A stretch of 64,000 nt of DNA from an uncultured Massilia sp. (GTDB lineage Bacteria; Pseudomonadota; Gammaproteobacteria; Burkholderiales; Burkholderiaceae_D), in assembly GCF_913773735.1 (NCBI RefSeq), contig NZ_CAJYEB010000004.1, forward strand, positions 1 through 64,000, in the 5' to 3' direction. Within the stretch, counting starts at the first letter, position 1; the number at the start of each line of letters is the position of its first letter. The position numbers and the translations under genes are program-made. The notes under the pieces were generated by a model, which was given only the letters and a program-made list of their open reading frames with translations, was not told the DNA's origin and searched no databases. This document shows positions 1-8,826 of this stretch, piece after piece.

Positions 1-2
1 GC

Positions 3-218
3 ATCCGCACGCGCGGCGCGATCCACCTGCAGAACGTGAACGGCTGGCACAGCCGTTTCAAGACCTGGCTGCTGCGCTTTCGCGGCGTGGCCAGCCGCTA
101 CCTGATCGACTACTCGGGCTGGCAGCGGATGCTGGACGACAAGCGGTTGACGACGCCGGCGCTGCTCTTGCGGGCAGCGGTCCAGTTCGGCAAGCGGCTG
201 GACAGGAAACGCAATTAA
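3..218 (+). CDS. IS1595-family transposase, C-terminal fragment (cut by window edge)
   Basis: The reading frame is open from the first bases of the window and ends at a TAA at 216-218, so only the last 71 residues are visible. They match the C-terminal end of the DDE domain of IS1595/ISXO2-type transposases: an HLQNVNGWHSRFK stretch, then a basic FRGVASRYLIDY segment and a GWQRMLDD segment. These enzymes cut and paste the insertion sequence through an RNase H-like DDE/N core, most of which lies outside the window. I could not identify the terminal inverted repeat downstream. A run of eight T follows at about 234-241 after only a very short possible stem, so a terminator is not claimed. Family is fairly sure; completeness of the element is unknown. 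Confidence 0.75.
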   Translation: MRTRGAIHLQNVNGWHSRFKTWLLRFRGVASRYLIDYSGWQRMLDDKRLTTPALLLRAAVQFGKRLDRKRN

Positions 219-257
219 CGCGAACAGCGCCTTTTTTTTTGCGCGGACGCCGGAGGT

Positions 258-1280
258 TCAGGCGTCCCCGTGCACGATTGCCAGCTTGCCCATGTGCGTG
301 CGTCCTTCGGCCAGCATCGCATAGGCCGCGGCGGCCTCGTCGATGCCGAAGCGGCGGTCGATCACCGGCACGATGCGGTGCACGGCGACGGCCTGCGCGG
401 CCTCGCGCAGGTCCGCCACCGAACCCGTGTTGTTGCCGATGATGCGCAGCGCCTTGGACATCACCGCCAGCACGTCGACCGTCGCGTGCACCCCGCCGAC
501 GAAGCCGACCGTGAACACGGTGCCGCCCGTCGCCGCGGCGGCGACCGAGCGCGCGAACGTGGAACCGCCGACACTTTCCACGACGAGGTCGGCGCCCCGG
601 CCGCCCGTGATGTCCAGCACGGCCGCATCCCAGTCGGGCCGGGCGACGTAGTCGACCAGGTGGTCGGCGCCGAGGCGGCCGCCGCGTTCGAGCTTTTCCT
701 CCGACGACGACGCCAGGATCACTGTGGCGCCGCTGGCCTTGGCAAATTGCAGCGCGAACAGGCTGACGCCTCCGGTGCCGAGGACGACCACCACTGAACC
801 GGGACGCACCCGGGCCGCACGCACGGCGTTCCAGGCCGTCGTCGCGGCGACCGGCAGGGCGGCGCCCTGGGCGAAGTCGAGGTGGGCGGGCATGGGGACG
901 ACGCTGGCGGCCGGCACCGCGACGTAGTCGGACAGCGAACCCGGCAAGGTGATGCCGCGCATCCTGCGGACGTTGCGCTGCTGCAGCGGCCCGCTGTGCC
1001 AGTCCGGCATGAAGTGGGGAATGACGTGCATGCCGAGGTGGACCTCCTCGACGCCGTCGACGTCCGGACCGAGGGCAACGATCTCGCCGGCGCCGTCGCC
1101 GACGGGAACGATGGGAAATTGCGCACCCGGAAAGCGCTGGGTGGCGACGGCGAGGTCGATGTAGTTCAGCGTCGCGGCGTGCAAGCGCACGAGGACTTCG
1201 CCCGGACCGGGCTGGGGGTCGGGCAGCGTGGTGCTGCGCAGGGAAGAGAGGGAAGGGGCGACGAGTTGGATGGCGTGCAC
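258..1280 (-). CDS. Zinc-type / quinone-type MDR alcohol dehydrogenase-like oxidoreductase
   Basis: This 340-residue protein is a medium-chain dehydrogenase/reductase. An N-terminal GroES-like domain carries the GDGAGEIVALG motif, and the Rossmann domain shows VLGTGGVSLFALQFAKA for NAD(P) binding. The usual structural-zinc cysteine cluster is absent, so it resembles NAD(P)H:quinone reductase-like MDRs more than classical zinc alcohol dehydrogenases. The start chosen is the GTG at 1280-1278, preceded on the minus strand by AGGAG at a normal distance; longer frames run into the divergent regulator. It is transcribed away from the LysR gene at 1375, with a LysR-type box between them, so control by that regulator is likely (inferred). 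The substrate cannot be predicted. Confidence 0.82.
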   Translation of the reverse strand: MHAIQLVAPSLSSLRSTTLPDPQPGPGEVLVRLHAATLNYIDLAVATQRFPGAQFPIVPVGDGAGEIVALGPDVDGVEEVHLGMHVIPHFMPDWHSGPLQQRNVRRMRGITLPGSLSDYVAVPAASVVPMPAHLDFAQGAALPVAATTAWNAVRAARVRPGSVVVVLGTGGVSLFALQFAKASGATVILASSSEEKLERGGRLGADHLVDYVARPDWDAAVLDITGGRGADLVVESVGGSTFARSVAAAATGGTVFTVGFVGGVHATVDVLAVMSKALRIIGNNTGSVADLREAAQAVAVHRIVPVIDRRFGIDEAAAAYAMLAEGRTHMGKLAIVHGDA

Positions 1281-1310
1281 GATGGACTCCTGGAAAAAGA
1301 GCCGCCAGTG

Positions 1311-1323
1311 TGATTGCGAATCA
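1311..1323. promoter_or_regulatory. Candidate LysR-type operator
   Basis: The 13-mer TGATTGCGAATCA is a perfect dyad (TGATT-GCG-AATCA) of the classical T-N11-A form. It lies in the 94-base gap between the divergent oxidoreductase and LysR genes. A looser AATC...GATT dyad follows at about 1341-1356, which would suit a recognition plus activation site arrangement. Binding itself is inferred from position and form. Confidence 0.55.
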
Positions 1324-1374
1324 GAAAGAGATAAACTGCCAATCGCTTGAATGATTTCAAACCGGAGCTTGCGA

Positions 1375-2268
1375 ATGGACTTGCTGGACAGTATGCGGAT
1401 GTATGTGCTGACGGTCGACAAGGGCAGCCTGAGCGCGGCGGCCGCGCAGGCGGGTATCTCGGCGACGATGGCCGGCAACCACCTGCGTGCGCTGGAGGAG
1501 CGGCTGGGCATGCAGCTGATGCGCCGCACCACCCGGCGCCAGTCGCTGACGGCGTTCGGCGAGGACTACTACCTGCGTTGCAAGGAGATCCTCCGGCTCG
1601 TGAGCGAGACCGACGTGCAGGCGCAGGCGATGCGGCTGGCGCCGGCCGGCAGGCTGCGCGTCAGCGCGCCGGTGACGTTCGGCACGCAGGCGCTGGTGCC
1701 GGCGTTGCCCGACTATCTGCAGCGTCATCCGCACGTCGACATCGACCTGGACCTGTCCGACCACGTGGTGGACTTGATGGAGGGCGGCTTCGAGGCCGCC
1801 ATTCGCATCGGCCAGCTGCCGGCCGACGCCGGCCTGGTCGCCCGGCCGCTGGCGCCGTACCGCCTGATGATCTGCGCTTCGCCCGACTACCTGGCGCGGC
1901 GCGGCGTGCCGGTCCTGCCGTCGGACCTGCGTGGGCACGACTGCCTGGCGTTCAGCGCCGCCAACGTCACGCAGTGGCGCCTGCAACGCGACCTGGACGT
2001 GTGCAGGGTGCCCGTCGAGGGCCGCGTCAGCATCAACAACGGCCAGGCGCTGCGCGAGGCGGCCCTGCACGGCCTGGGTGTCGTGCTGCAGCCGGCGCTG
2101 CTGCTGGAGGCCGACGTGCGGGCGGGGCGGCTGGTCCGCCTGTTGCCGGACTATGCGTTGCCGAGCCGGCCGATGCACGTCGTCTACCTGCCCGACCGCT
2201 ACCGCTCGCCCAAGCTGCGCAGCTTCATCGACCACGTGGCGCAGCGTTTCGCGCCGGAGGAGGCATGA
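1375..2268 (+). CDS. LysR-family transcriptional regulator
   Basis: This 297-residue protein has the LysR plan: a winged helix-turn-helix at about residues 1-60 (DKGSLSAAAAQAGISATMAGNHLRALE) and a periplasmic-binding-protein-like effector domain from about residue 90. The region RRTTRRQSLTAFGEDYY is typical of the CrgA/AaeR-like subgroup. The ATG at 1375 is preferred over an in-frame ATG at 1351 because GGAG sits seven bases before it and the helix-turn-helix then begins at the normal place. It is divergent from the oxidoreductase at 258-1280, which is its most probable target along with itself. The effector is unknown. Confidence 0.9.
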   Translation: MDLLDSMRMYVLTVDKGSLSAAAAQAGISATMAGNHLRALEERLGMQLMRRTTRRQSLTAFGEDYYLRCKEILRLVSETDVQAQAMRLAPAGRLRVSAPVTFGTQALVPALPDYLQRHPHVDIDLDLSDHVVDLMEGGFEAAIRIGQLPADAGLVARPLAPYRLMICASPDYLARRGVPVLPSDLRGHDCLAFSAANVTQWRLQRDLDVCRVPVEGRVSINNGQALREAALHGLGVVLQPALLLEADVRAGRLVRLLPDYALPSRPMHVVYLPDRYRSPKLRSFIDHVAQRFAPEEA

Positions 2269-2374
2269 CGGCCGATGCGGCGTGCGCGGCAACCGTCCTC
2301 CCTCATCGATTATTATCGAATACACTGTTTCCGCCCCTGCATCCTCAACCTGAACGATCCCGAAAGGAGACGGT

Positions 2375-2917
2375 ATGAACATTCGATCCCTCGCCACCCT
2401 GCTGGCCTGCACCTGCGCCACGGTCGCCGGCGGCGCCATGGCCCAGTCCACCGACAAGCTGGACGTGCCGATGACCCTGGTGACGCCGGACGGCACCGGC
2501 AAGATGATCGGCTCGGTGACGATCGCCGAATCGAAGGCGGGCCTGGTGTTCACGCCCAAGCTGACCGACCTGCCGCCGGGCCAGCGCGGCTTCCACGTGC
2601 ACGAGACCGGCAGCTGCGGCGCCAACGAAAAGGATGGCAAGAAGGTCGCGGCCGGCGCCGCCGGCGGCCACCTGGATCCGCACGGCACCAAGCACCACGA
2701 AGGCCCGACCGGCAACGGCCACATGGGCGACCTGCCGCCGCTGGTGGTGGCGGCCAACGGCAGCGCCGGCACCGCGGTCACGGCGCCGCGCCTGACCAAG
2801 CTGTCGGAAGTGAAGGGCAAGGCCCTGATGATCCACGCCGGCGGCGACAACTTCTCCGACCAGCCGAAACCCCTGGGCGGCGGGGGCGATCGCATCGCCT
2901 GCGGCGTCATCCAGTAA
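2375..2917 (+). CDS. sodC: Periplasmic Cu,Zn superoxide dismutase
   Basis: SodC converts superoxide to peroxide and oxygen in the periplasm. The 180-residue product starts with a Sec signal peptide (residues 1-23, ending GGAMAQ). It contains the metal-site motifs GFHVHETGSC (first copper histidines and the disulfide cysteine), HLDPHGTKHHEGPTGNGHMGDLP (zinc and copper histidines plus the zinc aspartate) and a final GGGGDRIACGVI block with the second cysteine. All expected ligands appear to be present and the length is normal. AAAGGAG lies just before the ATG. It stands alone, with an AT-rich stretch near 2305-2325 as a probable promoter area. It may protect against host- or self-generated superoxide. 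Confidence 0.95.
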   Translation: MNIRSLATLLACTCATVAGGAMAQSTDKLDVPMTLVTPDGTGKMIGSVTIAESKAGLVFTPKLTDLPPGQRGFHVHETGSCGANEKDGKKVAAGAAGGHLDPHGTKHHEGPTGNGHMGDLPPLVVAANGSAGTAVTAPRLTKLSEVKGKALMIHAGGDNFSDQPKPLGGGGDRIACGVIQ

Positions 2918-2959
2918 CGCCATCGGCACGGCGTCCGCGCGAACGGACGTCCGCCATGA

Positions 2960-3436
2960 TCACAATCCCAGGTCGGACAGGCCGGGATGATCGTCCGGCC
3001 GCCGTCCCAGCGGCCAGTGGAACTTGCGGTCCGATTCCTTGATCGGCATGTCGTTCAGGCAGGCGAAGCGGCGCTGCATCAGGCCGTGCTCGTCGAACTC
3101 CCAGTTCTCGTTGCCGAAGGTGCGGAACCAGTTGCCCGAATCGTCGTGCCACTCGTAGGCATAGCGCACGGCGATGCGGTCGCCCTCGACCGCCCACAAT
3201 TCCTTGATCAGGCGGTAGTCCAGCTCCTTCTTCCACTTGCGGTCCAGGAACTGCACGATCTGTTCGCGCCCGGTCACGAACTCGGCGCGGTTGCGCCAGC
3301 GGCTGTCCGGCGTGTAGGCCAGTGCGACTTTTTCGGGATCGCGGCTGTTCCAGCCGTCTTCGGCCAGGCGGACCTTCTGGAGGGCGCTCTCGCGGGTGAA
3401 CGGGGGCAGCGGCGGGCGGGATGCGATGTCGGACAT
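2960..3436 (-). CDS. NTF2-like DUF1348 family protein
   Basis: This 158-residue protein belongs to the SnoaL/NTF2-like DUF1348 family. Visible landmarks are [19 protein letters not shown] near the start, [11 protein letters not shown], the [29 protein letters not shown] core and the family's conserved [13 protein letters not shown]. Members are small cone-shaped folds of about 150 residues with no assigned reaction. The gene is divergent from a TetR regulator whose repeated operator-like sites lie directly in front of both genes, so it is probably the regulated target. A detoxification or stress role would fit but is only a guess. Confidence 0.85.
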   Translation of the reverse strand: MSDIASRPPLPPFTRESALQKVRLAEDGWNSRDPEKVALAYTPDSRWRNRAEFVTGREQIVQFLDRKWKKELDYRLIKELWAVEGDRIAVRYAYEWHDDSGNWFRTFGNENWEFDEHGLMQRRFACLNDMPIKESDRKFHWPLGRRPDDHPGLSDLGL

Positions 3437-3463
3437 GGTGATTTCCTTTCTGTTGTGATGTAG

Positions 3464-3538
3464 ACAGGTCTGTATCGTAATCGTGCCGACGCGCCTCCAG
3501 ACCTGTCAGTGGTGATAGGTTGAGGTAGACAGGTCTGT
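3464..3538. promoter_or_regulatory. Three TetR operator-like palindromes
   Basis: The 16-mer GTAGACAGGTCTGTAT occurs twice, at 3460-3475 and 3525-3540. Each contains the dyad ACAG-GT-CTGT. A third, slightly imperfect copy (CCAGACCTGT) sits between them at 3497-3506. Dyad centres are about 33 and 32 bases apart, close to three helical turns, so proteins bound there would lie on one face of the DNA. The sites occupy the divergent promoter region of the DUF1348 and TetR genes, as expected for autorepression. Confidence 0.7.
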
Positions 3539-3581
3539 ATGCCATACTGGAGTCCCATCGTTCATCCGCGAGCTTTCCAGC

Positions 3582-4181
3582 ATGACCCAGCCTTCCGCGC
3601 GCGAGCGCATCCTCGACGTCGCCCGGCGCCTGTTCTACCGCGACGGCTTGCGTGCCACCGGCATCGACCGGATCGTCGCCGAGTCGGGCGTGGCCAAGAT
3701 GTCGCTGTACCGCCATTTCCCGTCGAAGAACGACCTGATCGGCGCCTTCCTCGACTGGCGCCACGAACACTGGATGACCTGGTTCACCGGCGCGGTCGAG
3801 GCGCGCCTGGCGCACACGCCGGAACTGGCCGTGCTGGCCGACGCGCTGGGGGAGTGGTTCGCGCAGGACGACTTCCGCGGCTGCGCCTTCATCAACGCGG
3901 TGGCCGAAACCGGCGCCGGCGACGAGCCGCGCCACTTGGCGCAGGCCTTCGCCCACAAGCAGGCCCTGGAAGCGTATATCGCCGACGTGGCTGCGCGCCT
4001 CGGCCTGGCCGGGCGCGAGGCGGTGGCGCAGGAAGCGATGCTGTGCGTGGAAGGGATGATCGTGCGCGCCCAGTTCCGGCCCGATCCGGCGATCGTGCAG
4101 GCCGGCCGCAGGCTGCTGGCGCGCATCGAGCACGACGCCAGGCCGGCCCGGCGCCGCAGGGAAACGACGCACGCGGCCTGA
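3582..4181 (+). CDS. TetR-family transcriptional repressor
   Basis: This 199-residue protein has a TetR N-terminal DNA-binding domain (residues about 6-52: RERILDVARRLFYRDG then GIDRIVAESGVAKMSLYRHF) and a C-terminal ligand domain of unassigned specificity with DFRGCAFINAVAE, a motif of the subgroup that guards small-molecule or redox genes. No strong ribosome site is seen before the ATG, but the N-terminus aligns normally. It is divergent from the DUF1348 gene and faces three repeated palindromes, so it probably represses both genes until a ligand binds. The ligand is unknown. Confidence 0.9.
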   Translation: MTQPSARERILDVARRLFYRDGLRATGIDRIVAESGVAKMSLYRHFPSKNDLIGAFLDWRHEHWMTWFTGAVEARLAHTPELAVLADALGEWFAQDDFRGCAFINAVAETGAGDEPRHLAQAFAHKQALEAYIADVAARLGLAGREAVAQEAMLCVEGMIVRAQFRPDPAIVQAGRRLLARIEHDARPARRRRETTHAA

Positions 4182-4278
4182 GCGGAGGGCGTGCGGTTCC
4201 CAGGCGTGCATACGCAAATTTAACATTGCTGTATCATGGGAAACTCAGCATCACGGTTTTCCACTCCGCCCACCACCT

Positions 4279-6972
4279 ATGCCCTGGCCCTTCGACCTCG
4301 ACGCCGCCGACGATCCGCACCGGACGATGAGCGACATGGAACGGCAGATGCACCGCTTCCCGTGGGAGACGACCAGCGTCGGACCGGTGCCGTCCTGGCC
4401 GGCCGGACTGAAGTTCGCCGTGCGCACGCTGCTCGACTGCCAGTTGCCGGCGCACCTGTCCTGGGGCGACGACTGCATCCAGTTCTTCAACGACGCCTAC
4501 ACGCCGCTGCTGGTCAACAAGACCCGCGCACTCGGTTGCGACCTGCGCGAGACCTGGCCCGAAATCTGGCCCGACGTCGCGCCCCTGTTCGACCGCGTGC
4601 GCCGCGGCGAGACGCTGGGCGGCAGCGGACAGCGCCTGCGGATGAACCTGCACGGCTATCTCGAAGACCGCTATTTCACCTATTCGTACAGCCCGGTCTA
4701 CCGCGATGACGGCCGGCCCGGCGGCGTGCTGGCCACCTTCCTCGACACGACCGCGAGCACGCGCGCCGAGCGCCGCCAGGCGCTGCAGGTGGCGCTGGCC
4801 GACGTGCTGCGCCGCGAGGCCGCGCCGCTGGCGCTGGAAACGGCGGCGGTGCGCCGCATCGCCGAGTATTTCGACGGCGCCCGCGTCGGCTATGCCGTCA
4901 TCGACCAGGCCAGCGGCGCGGCCGTCGTGCAGGTCGACGTCGAACGCGGCGACGATGCCGGCCGCCTGGACGCCGCCGTGCCGCTCGGGATGCTGTGTTT
5001 CGGCCTGGAAGACAGCTTGCGCGCCGGCGCGACGGTGTGCTCGGCCGACGTCGGCGCCGACGCCCGCATCGCCGATCCGCTGTGCTGGCGCACCCTCGGC
5101 ATCGGGGCCGGCATCGTGGTGCCGCTGATGGAGGACGGCCGCCTGGAGGCGCTGGTGTTCGTGCACGAAGCGGCGCCGCAGCGCTGGATCCCGGACGAAG
5201 CCGGCATGCTGGAAGACCTGGCGCAGCGCATCTGGGAAGCCGTGCGCCGCGTGCGCGCCGAGCACCTGCTGCGCGAGGAGACGCGCGTGCTGGAGCTGAT
5301 GAAGAGCGCCAGCGAGACGCTGGCCTCGACCATCGACTTCGGGCCGCTGATGCAGGCGATCACCGACGCCGCCACGCAGCTCACCGGCGCGGAAGCGGGC
5401 GCCTTCTTCTACGACGGCGCCGACGACAACGGCGACGCCTGCCTGCTGCACACGTCGTCCGGCCCGCGCGGCGCCGCCTTCGCGGGGCTCGACGCCGTGC
5501 TGGCCGGCCAGCCGCGCAACGCCGCCGCCGCGGTGCGCAGCGACGACATCCAGGCCGATCCGCGCTACGGCGCGATGGCGGCGCACCTGGACGGCGGCCC
5601 CGGCCAGGCGCCGCTGCGCAGCTGGCTGGCGGCGCCGGTGGTGTCGCGCGCGGGCGAGCCGATCGGCTGGCTGGTGTTCGGCCATGCGAAAGCGGCCATG
5701 TTCGGCGCCCGCATCGAGGAACTGGTCGGCGCTTTCGCCGTGCAGGCCGCGATCGCGATCGACAACGCGCGCCTGTACGGCATGGCGCAGCGCTCGGCGC
5801 AGGAACGCGACCAGCTGCTGGCGTCCGAGCGCGCGGCGCGTTCCGAGGCCGAGCGCCACAACAAGATGAAGGACGAATTCCTGGCGATGCTGGCGCACGA
5901 GCTGCGGAACCCGCTGGCGCCGATCACCAGCGCCGCCCAGCTGCTGCGCCTGCCCGAGGTGAACGAGGGCCTGCGCCTGAAGGCCAGCAACATCATCTCG
6001 CGCCAGGTGCGCCACATGACGGAACTGGTCGACGACCTGCTGGACGTGTCGCGCGTCACGCGCGGCCTGGTGAAGCTGGAAAACGAGATCCTCGACCTGA
6101 ACAAGGTCGCGATGGCCGCGGTGGAGCAGGCGCGCCCGCACATCGAGGAACGCCTGCACGCGCTCAGCGTCGAGCTGCCGCCCGATCCGGTGCCGGTCGA
6201 AGGCGACCGCACGCGCCTGATCCAGGTGCTGGTCAACCTGCTCAACAACTCGGCCAAGTACACGCCGCAGGGCGGCAGGATCACCATCGCCGTGGTCGAC
6301 GACGGGAGCGCGGCCGAGGTCTGCGTGCGCGACAACGGCAGCGGCATCGACGCCCAGCTGCTGCCGCACGTGTTCGACCTGTTCACCCAGGCCGACCGCG
6401 CGCCGGACCGTTCGCAGGGCGGGCTGGGCATCGGCCTGGCGCTGGTGAAAAGCATCGTGCGCATGCACAACGGCCGCGTCGCCGCGCACAGCGCCGGCGC
6501 CCAGCAGGGCACGACGATGACGGTGACGCTGCCGCTGGCGGACGCCGAGGTCGGCCAGGCGGTGCGCACCGGCGAGGGCGCCGGCGAGGCGCGGCCGCTG
6601 GCCGTGACCATCGTCGACGACAACGGCGACGCCGGCCATTCGCTGGCGGTGCTGCTGCGCGCCCACGGCCACGCGGTGCACGTGTACGAGGACGCGTCCA
6701 GCACCCTGAAGGCGGCGCAGGGCGCCGATGCCGACGTGTTCATCCTCGACATCGGCCTGCCGGACATGACGGGCTACGAGCTGGTGCGGCGCCTGCGCCG
6801 CGACCCGCGCCACGCGGGCGCCGTCTACGTGGCGCTGACCGGCTACGGCCAGCAGCGCGACCGCGAACTGTCGCGCCAGGCCGGCTTCGACCACCACCTG
6901 GTCAAGCCGGTGGAGATCGGCAAGCTGGCGCAGATCCTGGCGGCCGCGGGGGAGCGCAAGGCGGCGGGATAA
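4279..6972 (+). CDS. Hybrid sensor histidine kinase with GAF domains and receiver
   Basis: This 897-residue protein has no membrane segment and so is cytoplasmic. In order: a PAS-like N-terminal domain (about 1-165), two GAF-type regions (about 170-330 and 345-505), a HisKA domain with the phospho-accepting His540 in LAHELRNPLAP, an HATPase domain with DNGSGID and GGLGIGLALVKS, and a C-terminal receiver from about 773. The receiver has VDDN, the phospho-acceptor Asp824 in ILDIGLPDM, ALTGYG and VKPVE. It lacks an output domain, so phosphate must pass to another protein. A separate response regulator is not adjacent; the TetR gene upstream is 97 bases away. The signal is not predictable. The start ATG is not preceded by a clear ribosome site. 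Confidence 0.9.
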   Translation: MPWPFDLDAADDPHRTMSDMERQMHRFPWETTSVGPVPSWPAGLKFAVRTLLDCQLPAHLSWGDDCIQFFNDAYTPLLVNKTRALGCDLRETWPEIWPDVAPLFDRVRRGETLGGSGQRLRMNLHGYLEDRYFTYSYSPVYRDDGRPGGVLATFLDTTASTRAERRQALQVALADVLRREAAPLALETAAVRRIAEYFDGARVGYAVIDQASGAAVVQVDVERGDDAGRLDAAVPLGMLCFGLEDSLRAGATVCSADVGADARIADPLCWRTLGIGAGIVVPLMEDGRLEALVFVHEAAPQRWIPDEAGMLEDLAQRIWEAVRRVRAEHLLREETRVLELMKSASETLASTIDFGPLMQAITDAATQLTGAEAGAFFYDGADDNGDACLLHTSSGPRGAAFAGLDAVLAGQPRNAAAAVRSDDIQADPRYGAMAAHLDGGPGQAPLRSWLAAPVVSRAGEPIGWLVFGHAKAAMFGARIEELVGAFAVQAAIAIDNARLYGMAQRSAQERDQLLASERAARSEAERHNKMKDEFLAMLAHELRNPLAPITSAAQLLRLPEVNEGLRLKASNIISRQVRHMTELVDDLLDVSRVTRGLVKLENEILDLNKVAMAAVEQARPHIEERLHALSVELPPDPVPVEGDRTRLIQVLVNLLNNSAKYTPQGGRITIAVVDDGSAAEVCVRDNGSGIDAQLLPHVFDLFTQADRAPDRSQGGLGIGLALVKSIVRMHNGRVAAHSAGAQQGTTMTVTLPLADAEVGQAVRTGEGAGEARPLAVTIVDDNGDAGHSLAVLLRAHGHAVHVYEDASSTLKAAQGADADVFILDIGLPDMTGYELVRRLRRDPRHAGAVYVALTGYGQQRDRELSRQAGFDHHLVKPVEIGKLAQILAAAGERKAAG

Positions 6973-6980
6973 GGACGGCC

Positions 6981-7092
6981 GTCGCACCGGCGCAGGCCGG
7001 TGCCCAATATCTCGTCCGGAACCGTATCCCACGCCCGGCCACGCGGCTCGACGACTTCGAAGAAATTGGGCCCCGGCCTGCGCCGGGGCGAC
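6981..7092. repeat. Paired inverted REP-like element (copy A)
   Basis: Two about 27-base units face each other. The left one, 6981-7007, begins GTCGCACCGGCGCAGGCC and ends CCCAA. The right one, 7066-7092, begins TTGGGCCCCGGCCTGCGCC and ends GGGGCGAC. Each unit is itself a hairpin around a GCGCAGGC core. The pair lies between two convergent genes. Three related pairs occur at 12870, 36875 and 40479. Confidence 0.8.
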
Positions 7093-7100
7093 GGTGGCGC

Positions 7101-8729
7101 TTACTGCTTCCCTTCCCGCACCTTCCCGAACTGGTCGCCCGCTTTCCACGCCGGCATCTGCGGCGCATCCGCCACCGCGCGACCCAGGTTCAGCGTGAAC
7201 TGCGCCTGCTGCACCATGCCCGACAGGTCCCAGTTCGGATCATATTCGTCGCTCACCTGGTGGTAGCGCGCGCCATATGCCTTCTGCTTCGCGTCGCTGG
7301 CCTCCTTGTCCTTCACCCAGTCGCGCCCGCCCGAGATCGAGAATGCCGGCACGCCGGCCTTGGCGAAGCTGAAGTGGTCGCTGCGGAAATAGCCGCCGCC
7401 CAGGTCGGGGCGCGCCGCCGCCACGTTCAGGTGCATCGACTTCGCGACCGCCGCCGCCGTCGCGCCCAGGCTGCTGCGTTCGCTGCCCTGCACGCCGATG
7501 TCCTTCGCCGCGCCGACGAAGTTCAGGCTGTCCAGGTTGAGCGCCGCCGCGGTCTTGTCCAATGGCCAGAGCGGCTTGGCGGCGTAGGCCGCGCTGCCCA
7601 GCAGGCCCTGTTCCTCGGCCGCGACCCACAGGAACATCTGGCTGCGCTTCGCAGGATGGCGCGCCGCTTCCTGCGCCATGGCCAGCAGGCCCGCGCTGCC
7701 GGAGGCGTTGTCGACGGCGCCGTTGAAGATCGTGTCGCCGCTGTCACCTTGCTTGCCCAGGTGGTCCCAGTGCGCGCTGTAGATCACCACTTCGCTCTTG
7801 AGCTTCGGGTCGGTGCCCGGCACCACGCCGGCGACGTTGAACTGCTCCAGCGTGCGCACCGCGGCCTGTTCCCGGCCCTGGGCGCGGGCGTTCAGGACCA
7901 CCGGCTTGAACGCCTTGTCCTCGGCGGCGGCACGCAGCTTGTCCAGGTCCTGGCCGCCGGCCGCGAACAGGGCGCGCGCGCTGGCGTCGGTCAGCCAGCC
8001 CTGCAGGCCGGAGCCCAGGTCGGCGTCGGCCAGCTGGAAGCGCTCGGCCATCCAGCTGTTCTGCACCACGCCCCAGCCATAGGAGGCCGACGCGTCGGTG
8101 TGGATCAGCAGCACGCCGGCGGCGCCGCGGCGGGCGGCCTCCTCGAATTTATAGGTCCAGCGGCCGTAGTAGGTCAGGCCCTTGCCGGCGAAGCGGTTCG
8201 GTTCCGCGGCCGTGGGGGCGGGGTCGTTGACCATCATGACCAGCACCTTGCCCTTGACGTCCAGGCCCTTGTAGTCGTCCCAGCCGCCTTCTTCCGGCGC
8301 CGCGATGCCGTAGCCGACGAACACCAGTTCCGCATCGACGTCGTGCACCGCCTGCGCATCGCCCGGGGCCCACACCCAGTCCTTGCCGAAGGCGAGGGCC
8401 AGCGGCTTGCCGCCCGCGACCAGCGCGATCGAGCTGTCCTGCGGCAGCGCCTTCACGCCGGCGATCCTGACGCTCTGGCGGTAGCTGTTGCCGTTGGCCG
8501 GCTGCAGGCCGGCCGCCATCACCTGGTTTTCCAGGTAGCTGACGGTGAGGTCGCCGCCGCGCTGGCCGGTGCCGCGGCCTTCGAGCAGGTCGGACGACAG
8601 GAAGGCCAGGTGGGCGCGCAGCGGCGCTTCCAGGACGGTGGCCGGCCGGGCCGGCGCGGCTGCGCCGGCAGGGGCGGAAAAGGCCAGCGCCAGGCTGGCG
8701 GCGATGGCGGAGGATACGATCTTGTGCAT
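7101..8729 (-). CDS. Secreted M28-family zinc aminopeptidase
   Basis: This 542-residue protein begins with a Sec signal peptide (about 1-22, ending SAPAGAA). A protease-associated (PA) insert lies near residues 130-250. The M28 catalytic domain is intact: SAHWDHLG, the bridging Asp in GAVDNASG, EEQGLLGS with the catalytic Glu, DSLNF, and RSDHFSFAKAG leading to a late YHQVSDEYD histidine. It should cleave N-terminal residues from peptides outside the cytoplasm using two zinc ions. The ATG at 8729 is chosen because AGGA lies about six bases upstream and the signal peptide then starts properly. It ends convergently with the sensor kinase, separated by a REP-like pair. Confidence 0.9.
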   Translation of the reverse strand: MHKIVSSAIAASLALAFSAPAGAAAPARPATVLEAPLRAHLAFLSSDLLEGRGTGQRGGDLTVSYLENQVMAAGLQPANGNSYRQSVRIAGVKALPQDSSIALVAGGKPLALAFGKDWVWAPGDAQAVHDVDAELVFVGYGIAAPEEGGWDDYKGLDVKGKVLVMMVNDPAPTAAEPNRFAGKGLTYYGRWTYKFEEAARRGAAGVLLIHTDASASYGWGVVQNSWMAERFQLADADLGSGLQGWLTDASARALFAAGGQDLDKLRAAAEDKAFKPVVLNARAQGREQAAVRTLEQFNVAGVVPGTDPKLKSEVVIYSAHWDHLGKQGDSGDTIFNGAVDNASGSAGLLAMAQEAARHPAKRSQMFLWVAAEEQGLLGSAAYAAKPLWPLDKTAAALNLDSLNFVGAAKDIGVQGSERSSLGATAAAVAKSMHLNVAAARPDLGGGYFRSDHFSFAKAGVPAFSISGGRDWVKDKEASDAKQKAYGARYHQVSDEYDPNWDLSGMVQQAQFTLNLGRAVADAPQMPAWKAGDQFGKVREGKQ

Positions 8730-8826
8730 GGAATCCTGCTGCGAGAATGGTTGGACGGACGCGCCGGCCCGGCTCGTGGCCTGGCACATGACTCGGCGGC
8801 GCGCCTGCATTGTATTGCATGTCCGC

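Noticed and set aside
216..245. Rho-independent terminator after the transposase fragment
   Set aside because: The run of eight T is clear but the preceding stem would be only three base pairs.
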